From NCBI RefSeq assembly GCF_024713945.1, contig NC_134682.1, forward strand, positions 620,001-684,000: a stretch of 64,000 bases of DNA, read 5' to 3'. Position numbers and translations under genes: made by a program. The stretch comes from Dermatophagoides farinae. Taxonomy: Eukaryota; Arthropoda; Arachnida; Sarcoptiformes; Pyroglyphidae. Under the pieces are notes generated by a model. The model was not told where the DNA came from and ran no database searches. It was given only the letters and a program-made list of their open reading frames with translations. Of this stretch, positions 13,497 through 24,193 are shown piece after piece. Position 1 is the stretch's first letter, and the number at the start of each line of letters is the position of its first letter.

Positions 13497-14206
13497 ACAA
13501 ACAAAACGAAAAAAAAACAAATAAAAAACTGGTCCTGATGATATCATTTGTTGGTTTTTTCAATTTATTTTTTCTTAATTAATTATTATTATTATTATTA
13601 TTGATTGATTCGTTCTCGTCATCTTTATACAAATTTTTTTTCGGATTAAATCGATCAATGAATCATTATTATTATTATTATTTTTTATTATTATTATTGT
13701 TTAATCGATCGATTGATTGATTGATTGATCCGAGTCGATAAATCTCTCACTATCTCATCATCATCATCATCATTCATTCATTGCCATTTGATTGTTTATT
13801 ATTCTCATCATTGATCTTCACACATTAATCATTATCATCATCATCACCAGAATCGTTAGAATATCTTTTTTTTCATCTGAATCAATCGATAAAAACTCTT
13901 TTTTTCTTCCTCCTCACATTCATTTTTTTTTTGTTTATTTTCAAAACTTTTTGCACACAAATACACATCCGATAAACAAACAAACAAAATCTTATACAAA
14001 TGAATGAATGAATGAATGATAAACGATATTTTATGCCTTTATTATTTATGTTTTTTCTTCTATTATTTTCCTTATTATTAATGATGATGATGATGATGAT
14101 TTACAGGTTTTTAATATTCATTTCGATCGATTTTTTTTTGTAATAAAAAAAACAACCACAATGATAAACAGCAACAACAACAACAACAACACTCACTCAC
14201 ACACAC

Positions 14207-14238
<32 letters not shown>

Positions 14239-14570
14239 AATATAAATAAATATTGCAGCTTGTCATTTTTTTATTTTTTTTTACCATATAAAACTGGATG
14301 TGTCATCGATCGATCAATCAATCGATCGAATGTCATTTTTTCCTCATTTTTTTTCGTTCACTCTCAAATTGTTGATTTTTTTTTATATTAAATGAGTGAT
14401 GATGTTTTTCTTTTCTCTCTCTCTCTCCTTTTTCTTCCAAAATCTGTTTGTAAAATCAAGAACAACAACAACGAGATGATGTCATCTAAATATCACTGAT
14501 AGGCACTCTTTATTTTGAAATGAATAATAATAAAAAAACAACGATGGCTATTTCTCATTTCAAATTCATT
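13497..14570. other. Intergenic spacer between convergent HMGCR and ORC4
   Basis: The two genes point toward each other, so this holds both 3' UTRs. I see ATT and ATG triplet runs, a (CT)n tract at 14209-14235 and no coding exon. Confidence 0.7.
14209..14235. repeat. (CT)n dinucleotide microsatellite
   Basis: About 13 uninterrupted CT units following a short CA run. Confidence 0.9.
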
Positions 14571-14576
14571 TTTATT
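14571..14576 (-). terminator. Candidate poly(A) signal of ORC4
   Basis: TTTATT on the + strand (AATAAA on the minus strand) about 31 nt past the ORC4 stop codon, a suitable position for 3' end formation. A second copy lies near 14510. Confidence 0.5.
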
Positions 14577-14607
14577 GGATTATTTTATCACATTGAAAAA
14601 AATATGG

Positions 14608-16326
14608 TTACCACAATCTTTTAATTGCTTGTGGTAGAATATGTTCAAAATATTTGATAAATTGTTCCAAATGTTGTTCGGAAACATTTGGCACCAATTT
14701 GGTCCATTTATTAACACAGGCAATATTCTGTTTGACCGTTTTTCGTCGTGAATAACAATCACTTTCGAATATTATCATATCCGAATTGATCAGATTGTTT
14801 ATGGATTTTATAATCAATCCCATTCGTGTTTTACGTAATAGTGTACAGCCAATACTCCAATTGAATAGATCGGCACAGGTGAATATTTTAACATCTTCAT
14901 TACGTAAATGGCGTAATAGAATCATTAGAAATATGAGATCATTTTTTTTCAATCGAGATATAGCAATAATTTGTGGATCAGTAATCAATGATAAAAGTTT
15001 CGTCTTTTTGTTATTTTCTTTATTGTCCATTTCAAAGTTATTGTCATTACGGTCATCCGGTTCGTGATAAAATGAATATTCAAAAACAATACGATTGATT
15101 TCATTGAAATTTGGATTGATTGCAAACGATCTCACTAGTTCAGATTCAATCAGTGATTTATTGGCAATGAAATTGGTTTCCAATGTTGGATTCTCTTGAC
15201 AAAGACGCTGTATCCTGGACATGCAACAAGTTTTGTATAAATCATATTGTTTGAATGGCGATACTAAATGAACGACACGTTGTGTTAATCGTGATCTGAC
15301 CCGTTTTTCTAAAAGTTCAATATAATCAAGTCTTCGTGTGATGCCTATGACCAAAATCGATCGGCCATGTTGTGTTAAATCCAATAGATTGTAAAGCAGT
15401 GTCTGTTGTTTTCTACAGAACACATCAAAATTATCCAATACAATAATCGAACGAAAATTTTGATAATTTTCAGTCAAATTACGAAACTGAGACATAATCT
15501 TCGGTATAGAATTATTTACTCTTTCCGACAGTTCCAGATCATCAAACATCAAGTCTCTCTCATCATCTGTTAAATCAAGATCGTTGCTGTCTTGTTGTTG
15601 TTGATCGAGAAACCGATTTAAACATCGACCAATCAAACGTATTGTTGCTAAATCATCTTTGCCATGAATGGCGCCATCAAATTTGAACAATGCAACTTTA
15701 AGATGATTGAAATTGTTGACTTTAAAATTTGCATCATTATTTTTATGATGATTCAATGATGATGATGATGATGAAGATTTTGATAATGAGGACGATGACG
15801 ACAATACCGGAAACGATGTGAGACAAGTTTCAATTAATTTCGTTTTACCAACACCAGCATCACCACAAACAATCAACGAGTTAGCTTCCGATGTTTTCAA
15901 AAGATTTTCAATCATTTTGTTAATGTAAATGATTTCATCATTGTAAGAATTGAAAAGACCATTTTGACCACCATCATCAATACAACAATATGATGAATGC
16001 GTCTTTTCTGTCACATTGTCATTTACAAGATTTTTATCATCATTTGGTTTCTCAACATCAACAACAGCATTCAACGATAGTTTTTTCTTCTTCTTCTTAT
16101 TCATCTTCTGATTACAATTGCTGTTACAATTTTGAGTTTCATTTTTACTTTTTTTAGCAATTTTACTTTTACTAGATCTTTCATCTTTGTTGTTTTTCGT
16201 TTTCGTCATTTGTTGTTGTTGTTGTTGTTGTCGTCGTCGTCCATTGGTGGGTGTAGTCAATGTTTCGTCCGATGCTTCAAGTCCTTTTGTTAAAATACGA
16301 CAACTACGACGACGTGTTTCAATCAT
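14608..16326 (-). CDS. ORC4: Origin recognition complex subunit 4
   Basis: AAA+ subunit of the six-subunit ORC that marks replication origins and loads MCM2-7 in the nucleus. The single long coding exon gives 572 residues; human ORC4 is 436. The first ~140 residues are a Lys/Gln/Asn-rich low-complexity extension. The Walker A is GDAGVGKT (about 155-162) and the Walker B is IIVLDNFD (about 293-300). The stretch IELLEKRVRSRLTQR carries the arginines typical of ORC4. The C-terminal half resembles the ORC4 winged-helix region. Most metazoan ORC4 proteins have an acidic residue where this Walker B has Asn. A splice acceptor (TTTCATTCAG) ends at 16334, just 5' of the chosen ATG, so a non-coding or short coding 5' exon probably exists upstream. 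It is divergent from the LPMO gene. Confidence 0.93.
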   Translation of the reverse strand: MIETRRRSCRILTKGLEASDETLTTPTNGRRRQQQQQQQMTKTKNNKDERSSKSKIAKKSKNETQNCNSNCNQKMNKKKKKKLSLNAVVDVEKPNDDKNLVNDNVTEKTHSSYCCIDDGGQNGLFNSYNDEIIYINKMIENLLKTSEANSLIVCGDAGVGKTKLIETCLTSFPVLSSSSSLSKSSSSSSSLNHHKNNDANFKVNNFNHLKVALFKFDGAIHGKDDLATIRLIGRCLNRFLDQQQQDSNDLDLTDDERDLMFDDLELSERVNNSIPKIMSQFRNLTENYQNFRSIIVLDNFDVFCRKQQTLLYNLLDLTQHGRSILVIGITRRLDYIELLEKRVRSRLTQRVVHLVSPFKQYDLYKTCCMSRIQRLCQENPTLETNFIANKSLIESELVRSFAINPNFNEINRIVFEYSFYHEPDDRNDNNFEMDNKENNKKTKLLSLITDPQIIAISRLKKNDLIFLMILLRHLRNEDVKIFTCADLFNWSIGCTLLRKTRMGLIIKSINNLINSDMIIFESDCYSRRKTVKQNIACVNKWTKLVPNVSEQHLEQFIKYFEHILPQAIKRLW

Positions 16327-16892
16327 ATTGTCACTGAATGAAAAAAAAAGAAAAGAAAAAGTGTTAGCCAATTTGTTTAGGCAAAAAAAAAAATCTTGGC
16401 AAATATTAGATTGTGGTTGTTATTTTTTATTTTTATTTGAAATGGAAAACATTTCAAATGACAACTATCATCATCATCATCAGCATCAAAAATGACCACC
16501 ATACAACAGAGCCTCATCATCATCAACAAGTCCCATCATCAACTTGTTGATGATCTGATTGTTGATGCTGTTGTTGTCAATGGGAATGAAACCAGTCCTG
16601 AGAAAGTTCTTTGATCTTGCTACAATTTACGTGTGTAGGTATAATATGTTTTGAGTGCATACCACCCATAATCACCAGAAATTCATTAATAGAAAAAAAA
16701 GGGTTAAAAACCTATGATCAACCCGAAAAAAGTTTTTTTTTGCTCAACTAGACAATCTCGTTTTTTGAAAAAGTATCTTTTTTTCATCGTCGTTGTAATC
16801 AATTTCTTCAAAGTCATCATTCGTTTTTTGTATTGGCCATCAGAAAAGAATCATCTCATCTACTATAGGGAAATTCTTTCACAAATGTTAAA
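16327..16892. promoter_or_regulatory. Divergent intergenic region between ORC4 and the LPMO gene
   Basis: About 570 bp between two start codons that face away from each other. It must hold the 5' leader and promoter of the LPMO gene and at least an intron and leader of ORC4 (acceptor at 16334). It is less repetitive than most spacers here; no clear TATA box is seen for either gene. Shared control is possible but not shown. Confidence 0.5.
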
Positions 16893-18127
16893 ATGTGGAC
16901 TCCAATCACAACAGTGTTATTATTATTAGCCATAATTATTCATCGATCTCATCAACATGGCCGAATGTTGGAACCACCATCAAGAAATTCAATGTGGAGA
17001 GCTGGTTTCAATACTAAACCAGATTATGATGATAGTGAACTATTCTGTGGTGGAATAGTGGTATGAATGACTTTTTTTGAATTTTTCTTTTTTTTTGAGT
17101 TTTAAAATTATCATCACTAATGATTTGATGAATGATAATCATAGGATCAATGGAAACGAAATAAAGGCAAATGTGGTATATGTGGTGATTCATATTCAAT
17201 TCGGCCACCAAGACCATATGAAACGGGTGGAATTTATGCTAGTAATATTACCGTAAGAAATTATCGACCTGGTTCAGAAATCGATGTCATCATAGATTTG
17301 GTAGCAAATCATATGGGAACATTTGAATTTAGTATATGTCCACGAGATAATTTTGAACAACATGAAACTGAAGATTGTTTCATACCATTAAAAGTGAATG
17401 GATCAGATAGATATAAACTTCGTTCACATCGAAATGGAATATTCACCATGCCCGTCGCATTACCACGTGATATTAATTGTAAATATTGTATTTTTCGTTG
17501 GCATTGGAAAGCAGGTATGTATGTTGGATAATTATCAAAAAAAAAAGAAATCACTTACCACAGTCAATTTATTGATGAATTTCAAAAAAATTGTCAAAAA
17601 ACTTGATGATTTAAAAAAATCTAAAAAAAACACTCATTCCAATCGCGTTTGGTCCATTCATAGACAATGTTACTGAAATTTTTTTTTCAAAATTGAATTT
17701 CTCGCTTTTCTAATTTTTCTTTTCAATAATTATCAATTTCGAAACAGCTAATAATTGGGGAATATGCGCAAATGGCCGTCAAGCAATCGGCTGTGGACCA
17801 CAAGAAACTTATCGAAATTGTGCCGATATAGTTGTTGGTTATGAATCCGGTATTCGTGGTCTGAATTATGAGCCACCACCTTCAGTTGTAAATGGATTCG
17901 ATCGAATGATAATGAGTAATGAAATACCTAAAGATAATTTCATCACACATCATCGAATTCATTGGCCTGGAAATCAACGTCATAATCCTAATCACCACCA
18001 TCATCACCATCATCATGATCATCATCATTCTCATGATTTTGAATCAACAACAGCAGCAATGAATGATTCTGAATTTACAATTACAATGGCTACGACTGAA
18101 TTGCCAATCACATACATCGATCATTGA
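16893..18127 (+). CDS. AA15-family lytic polysaccharide monooxygenase (secreted copper enzyme)
   Basis: Predicted secreted mono-copper enzyme that oxidatively cleaves chitin or cellulose chains. Three exons, 16893-17060, 17145-17514 and 17748-18127, give 305 residues. A hydrophobic signal peptide (TVLLLLAIII) ends before His22. The mature protein would start HGRMLEPPSRNSMWR, the AA15 copper-binding N-terminal His. The likely second copper His is His112 in ANHMGTFEFSIC. Conserved Cys motifs are GKCGICGDSY, CIFRWHWKAG and NNWGICANG...CGPQETYRNCADI. The C-terminus carries a natural His tract (about 258-273) and a Thr-rich end, outside the catalytic domain. An upstream ATG at 16885 is in another frame. 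A candidate poly(A) signal ATTAAA lies at 18192. Family assignment is strong; the substrate is inferred. Confidence 0.92.
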
Positions 18128-18249
18128 ATTGTGAATCTTAGTTTTTTTTTTTGGATAAAATTTTTTAAATTTCATTTTTTTTATTTGGTTAATTAAAATC
18201 TAAAGAGAAAACATTAATATGTTTCTCTGTATGTATGAAATTCAAAACT

Positions 18250-18717
18250 TTAGAAACATGTACAAAGACAACAAAAGCAACAGGTACACCAACAGTGGCC
18301 ACGTCCGGCATCAGAATCATCATTTATTTCACGAATTACACTAAACAGTTGTCGTTGTTTTGGTATAAATATATGATGATAATTTTGTTCATTACGAAAT
18401 TTATGTGGTGGTCTATGTCGAACTAGGATATCTTTATTCAATTCAAACATTTGCCATTTTTGTTGTTGTTGTTGTTGTTGTTCATCTTGATTCTGTGTCA
18501 TGATTTTATTTGGATTATTCATATCGATCGTTTGTTGTTGTTGTTGTTGTTGATCAATTGTCCATGCTGTTGATGGTATAGCCTGTTTACAATCTTCAGT
18601 TTTTGCTTTACGAAATTTTTCCAAATGATAATAACGATGAATATTTGGTAATGGATTTGTTTTAAACATTGTAGTATTATTGGCTGGTGGAGAATTGACA
18701 TTTTTTTGATTGACCAT
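18250..18717 (-). CDS. Uncharacterised small protein with a Cys-rich C-terminal tail
   Basis: 155 codons with irregular, coding-like sequence (HRYYHLEKFRKAKTEDC, RHRPPHKFRNEQNYHHIF, QRQLFSVIREINDD) separated by two poly-Gln tracts. It ends in GHCWCTCCFCCLCTCF, eight Cys in the last 14 residues, directly before the stop. Such a tail suggests S-palmitoylation and membrane attachment, or metal binding; both are inference. The frame stays open upstream of the ATG to a likely splice acceptor (TTCTATAG ending near 18767), so a 5' exon may add residues or be a leader. I do not recognise the family. It is convergent with the LPMO gene and downstream of the stoned locus on the same strand. Confidence 0.6.
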   Translation of the reverse strand: MVNQKNVNSPPANNTTMFKTNPLPNIHRYYHLEKFRKAKTEDCKQAIPSTAWTIDQQQQQQQTIDMNNPNKIMTQNQDEQQQQQQQKWQMFELNKDILVRHRPPHKFRNEQNYHHIFIPKQRQLFSVIREINDDSDAGRGHCWCTCCFCCLCTCF

Positions 18718-18767
18718 TTTGTTCTCTTTGTTTTCAACATCCAGACTACTACTACTGCTACTACCAC

Positions 18768-19316
18768 TATAGAATCAACAAAATTCAACAAATTTAAATT
18801 CAAATTTTTTTTTTAAATTTTATTATATCGAACTCTTTTTTTCTGTTATTTTTATTTTCCATTCAATTATTTCGGAAAACAAGAATTCGAAATAAAAGGA
18901 ATATATAGAGAGAGAGAGAAAAAAAAAGATAAGTTCTATCAAAAGAAAAAAAAATTATACAATATTTATTCGGTTCTAGAGAATTTATTGAATTTATGTC
19001 AACAATTTTATTCTTGTGTGTGTCTGTATGTGTGTGTGTGTGTGTGTCTGCGTGTGTTGGTGGGTTGATGTGTGTATTATTACTTTTGAAAAGAGTTATA
19101 TTGCCCAAAAGGAAGATGAAACACAAAACACAACATTTATAAATAGAAAGAGTGAGATAGAGAGAAAGAGGTAAAATTGATGATTCGAATGAGATATGAT
19201 TGATGAATTGATGTGTGTGTGTGTGCATGTGTAGGTTTTGAATTAATTTTCTGTTTTAATAAATTTTTTTTTTGGGAAAAAAAAGATTAATAAATCTAAA
19301 ACACAAAAACATATTT

Positions 19317-19347
<31 letters not shown>

Positions 19348-19951
19348 GTTTAAAACATTATTGTAGAATATATACCAGTGTGTATCTAGAGAAATGAGAT
19401 CCAAAAATTTATGTGTTGTTTGTTTGTTTGTTTGTTTAAGCAACAGATTGTAAATGAGAATTTGAATGTCCAGATGAATTTTTCAAACAAATTAAAGACA
19501 ACCAGGAATCATAAAGATCTGATGATGATGATGATGATGATGATGATGTTTTTCGATGAAATGATGATGAGCTATTTTAGTCACATAACACACACACAAA
19601 TGAAACGTCATCTAGTATTTGATCAATTTTTGACTTTGGTATTTTTCTGATGATTATTAGTTTGGATTCATGATGATGATGATGATGAGGTTACACGAGG
19701 ATAATCCATATATATGAATGATGATTGATGACGGCCTATTGTTTCGTTAGTACATATTATTGTGGTTTATGTGATGATGATTATTATTGATAGAAAAATA
19801 AAACATTTCAAACTAAATAGGTAGGTGATGGATGAACAGACAGATGTTGGTGTTATATGGAATATGGTGCATGTGATTCTTGAATAATTGAAGTAGTACT
19901 TGAAGAGATCATTGTTAATTGATATCAACTAAAAACAAAAAAAAAATCAAA
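18768..19951. other. Spacer between stoned B and the Cys-tail gene
   Basis: Holds the 3' UTR of the stoned transcript and probably the 5' leader of the Cys-tail gene. It contains GT/CA tracts near 19015-19060 and 19317-19347, a (GAT)n run near 19520-19549 and no coding exon I can support. Confidence 0.6.
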
Positions 19952-22900
19952 TTACATATCAACATCTTGATCTGGTTCATCAGCAGCATGTGGTTGTTCA
20001 TCTTCACTACTATGTTCTTCTTCATCATGACTTGATGTTTTCAATGAACCATTATTCAATGTTGTTACACGTAGATATTCAGGTTCCGGTTTGTTCTCAT
20101 CATATGTTATATTCAAACCAATTTTATATTCATATTTAGCATTATAACGAACAAATTTATCCGGCGGTGTTTCACAATTAACAGAAATTGATCGTAATGT
20201 TGTATGCGATACGGTTGTCGAAGGCATTCGAAATTCAACATGAACAAAATCATAAAATGTTTCTGGTATTCGATCAAATGATGATAATGGTAAACGAACC
20301 AACATTAATTGTTGCGTATAAGCTCCTATCGTTCATCAGGATTTAATTAGTTTCCGATATAATCAACATTAATCGGGACTTACCTTGTCCGTCTTTGGGC
20401 AATTTTGGGATACGCCATACGATTGAATGATATGCATGTTCATATTTTGCTAAACCAGCTGTCACTTCAATCAATTGAGGTTCAGGATTTGCTGCAGTTC
20501 CCAGAATACGATCCAATCCCTATTTATGGTATGATATGATAAGAATGTGAATAAATTAAATTTCATCTACCATCATTTACCTTAAGTTTTCCAGAACGTC
20601 TATTAGTGGAATGAACAGCTCCATAGCGGAAATGTTTTTCTACCCTAAAAAAATATACCCAACATTCAGGTATATGAAAACGAATGGCAATATCTTCACA
20701 TGGTATTTGTCCGTGTTTTCTCGATATACATCCAGGTACCAGAATGTCACATTTGAGCTCCATTTTCGATGGTGTAATATTCATATAAGCGCTGACCTGT
20801 AATGGAAGTTCACGATTCTTTGGTGGACGGATGCGAAATCGCATCATTTCAAATTGACATGCATCCGGTGGTATCAAACGAATAACTTGTTCAGTTTCAA
20901 AATATTGATCTTGTACACAGGAATGAAATTCTTGTCGTTCAACACGAATCCATTCTTCAGTCACTACAGGTAAAATATCATGCCGTCCAACAACTTCTTT
21001 GCCTTGTCTTCTTAGATCATTTATACCAACTTCAATGACTGGCATTCCTGTAAATATTTTTCGACAGAAAAAAAGAGAAAATAACTTGATCAACTTCATT
21101 AGACAAAATAAGACTAACCATTTAAAAATGCAAGAAAAAATATCCGAACACGAGCCAATTGTTTTTCAACAATACCAATTTTGTTCTGTTCAACATAACA
21201 TTCATCTTGTACACAACATTGAATCTCTTCAGTACGATAAGTTAGTGCACGATCACGATGAACAGTCATACGAAACATTGATTCTTCAACAACCGTCAAT
21301 AGTTCTTTAATGTCATTATATTCAAGTGTACCCAATTTAAGTAATTCACTGATTTGTGGTGAATGTTCGACAGGCATTCCAAGTTTGGCAAAATCACCCA
21401 TAGATTGAATCTGACCTTGCATGACTTTGGCAATTTGTCCCGGTCGAACACCGACACGTTCACGATAAAATATGTATTGCACTTTGACAGTGAATATCTT
21501 CCCATATTGATCATATTGTTGTGGAGAAATTTCCGATAACGAATACGATGCTTGTAAGGGTAACTCCTGAAATGGTTGAGCATCACCTTTCTTATTAAAC
21601 AATTGTAATACACAAGTTTCAGGTATGAAACGGACAAATATTTTCTTCCAATAACGATTTGCTGTTAACTTTTTCTTGGCCGGATGTCGCAACATCATTT
21701 CCCATCCTTCACCCAGATATGGCGGTGGATAATCTTCGAGTGGCTGAGATGTATCCTCATCATAAAGAGGTGTTTGTGGTGATGCTGGTGAATCGGTTCC
21801 AGCAGCTGTACGTTGTTGTTTTGAAGCGGCTTCACCAAATGCAGTTGGCCATTCAGGTTCTTCTGTCGTAGCCGTATCGGCAGTTTCTGAACCTCGACGA
21901 TTTTCTGAACTGGCAAAAAATCTTTCAAATTCTTCATCGATAAAACTTTTTGCAGTCTTTTTTGGTTTTATTGCTGACGAACTACGATAACCGGTCAATA
22001 TTAAATCCTCTTCACATAATTCTCCTTCCTCTTGTTCGATATCTTTTTCAGATTGAGGAAGACGCTTTGGTGACTTTGGTGGAGGTGGTAATAACGGAAG
22101 TGCTACAAGAAACAAAGAAAAAATTGAAAAATCAAATTTTATTATTACATTGAATTATATATCATACCCAAATTTGAATTGGCTTCCGATTGATTTGTAT
22201 CATTGTTTTTAGCTCTAATAACAATTCGAAAACTTTCCTCTGGTTCATCATCATCATCACCATCATCATCGAATGAATCGGAATCTTCGAAAGAATCTCT
22301 TTTCTTTTTTGGTTTCTTGGCCACTTTATATGGTGTATTTTCAGGCTGTTTGGGCACGAATGGTTCGAACGTATCAAAACCTCCAATACCATCTTGATTA
22401 TTAGCATTAGATTTTGCCGTTTTATATGGTGATGCAAATGGATCATCTTCAATACGGACAATTTTTTCACTTTTATCAGTAGCTTCGAAACGAGATTCAA
22501 ATGCCTCAAAAGCCTTCGAATCGAATCCACTTGTATCGAATGGATCTTTCGATTCCAAGCTAGGCTCATCACCATCAGTTGTTTGTGCTTGATAATCCAA
22601 ATTGTTGTCAACTAATTCCCTTAATGAATTAGGTTGTAAATTTTCGATAGCAACTTCAGCAATATCGACCGATGACATTCGATCTGTTGCTCTTTCATCT
22701 ATGTCTTTTTTTGATTGTGATTCAGGATTATTATCTTGTTCATCGTTGAAAGCATCATTAATGATTCCTTGAGCATTAACATTTGGTTGGCCAACATAAT
22801 TCAAGTCAAGGCTATCATTTCTGCCTATGATATTATCAAGGCCAATAATCTTTGCATGATTTATCTGTAATAATTCATCATCAATAATATTAATGGCACT

Positions 22901-24170
22901 AATGCATAGATCATTAGTTTAACTTACTGCTTTGCTTTTATGCTGTGTTGTTTCTGCCATTGTCACTGATGTTGCTGAGTCTGGAACAATTTCATCATTG
23001 TTGTCACCATCTTCAAAATAAGAAGTGATTGGTGAATCAACAAAAACAGTAGTAAATGGATCAAAATGGGACGAACTACGTATAGCATGCTCATCTGTAT
23101 GGTGTTCACCTGTTTTTCTGATGATTACATCATCATCATCATCATCATCGTCATCAACATCTTGGCTTTGTCTGCCTGCGGTCTTCGATACTCGACGCAA
23201 TAAAATCTCAGACGATGTTATCGGTTCAAACTTTCCCTGTTCATCGTCTTCTTTTTTTTTATCATTGATTGCTATCAATTAAAAATATAACATAACATTA
23301 ACATTGTTTCAATTTTTTTTTTAAATTTCACTCACCTGTAAAAGCATCAAAGGCACTGCGAATATCATTCGCAACAATATTACTTGGTGATATATCGGAA
23401 AGATCGGATAGATCGGATGAATATGGTTCAATTTTTTGTGGAGCCATCAATAAATCGGTTGGACTTATCGGTGATGAATCTTCAGCATTTGTTGATACAG
23501 GTTGAACTTCAACACGATTGGCTGCAGCCAATAATTCAATTTCATTCATTGATGAATGAAATAATTCTTTGGCTTTTGATGAGGTTATTTTTCGAATATT
23601 TTCTTCATCATTTGTGGATGAAGATTTCCTTTGTTCGATTGAAGATCTTTTGGAAGAGAAATTTAGATCATCATCATTAATGGTTTGGAATGGATCGAAT
23701 ACAGTGGTGTCATTATTCGAATCAAAATTGGTTATTGTTTTCACTGTAGTTATTGTTGTTGTATTTACATGATCATCACTATCATGAATCACTTTATCAT
23801 CATTGATTTTGTTTTGTTCATCAGCGAAAACATCTTCATCAAAATTTGTTGACGTTTTATTGATACTTTCGAAGAAATCGGCTGACATATCGGCAATGGC
23901 ACTAGCAAAATTTTTCGCTGTATTTGATGTTTCATCATCATTGTTGTTGCCAAGGAATGTGGTAGTTTCATTTTCTGGTGATAGAATTTCAAACGGATTG
24001 GTTGAATTACGTCTTTTTGGTGTTCTGGCTCCGACTATTGTATAGAAAATATTAGAAATGGATGATGAAAATATCAAAAAAAAAAACATACCTGAATATG
24101 GTGTTTGTGTTCCGGACGCAGAGTATGGAGTATAACTTTCTTCAAGATCGGCTAAAAATGGATTGGACAT
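19952..24170 (-). CDS. stnB: Stonin / stoned B, endocytic adaptor (second ORF of the stoned locus)
   Basis: Cytosolic adaptor that binds synaptotagmin and AP-2 and recycles synaptic vesicle proteins. Eight exons on the minus strand: 24170-24092, 24034-23336, 23271-22928, 22864-22168, 22102-21119, 21047-20581, 20519-20384, 20325-19952. They join in frame to 1259 residues. The N-terminal half is acidic and disordered, with NPF motifs (MSNPF, STNPF; EH-domain ligands) and DPF motifs (DPFDTS, DPFASPY, DPFQT). The stonin homology domain starts near YLGEGWEMMLRHPAKKK and the mu-homology domain runs to the end. The hallmark LNGMPVIEVGINDLRRQGKE spans the exon 5/6 junction, followed by RPPKNRELPLQVSAYMNI. 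A short acidic tail ends in DQDVDM. The ATG lies 23 nt after the stop of a stoned A-like ORF on the same strand, with no room for a separate promoter, so one dicistronic mRNA is inferred. Confidence 0.93.
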
Positions 24171-24193
24171 TTTGTTGTTTTTGTTTATTTCAA
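24171..24193 (-). promoter_or_regulatory. 23-nt intercistronic spacer of the stoned locus
   Basis: Between the stoned A stop (TAA, 24196-24194) and the stoned B ATG (24170). On the sense strand it is an A-rich tract without an ATG and without a splice acceptor, ending AACAAA directly before the start codon, a good initiation context. It has no room for a promoter, so the second ORF must be read by reinitiation, leaky scanning or internal entry, unless alternative splicing removes the first ORF. Confidence 0.7.
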
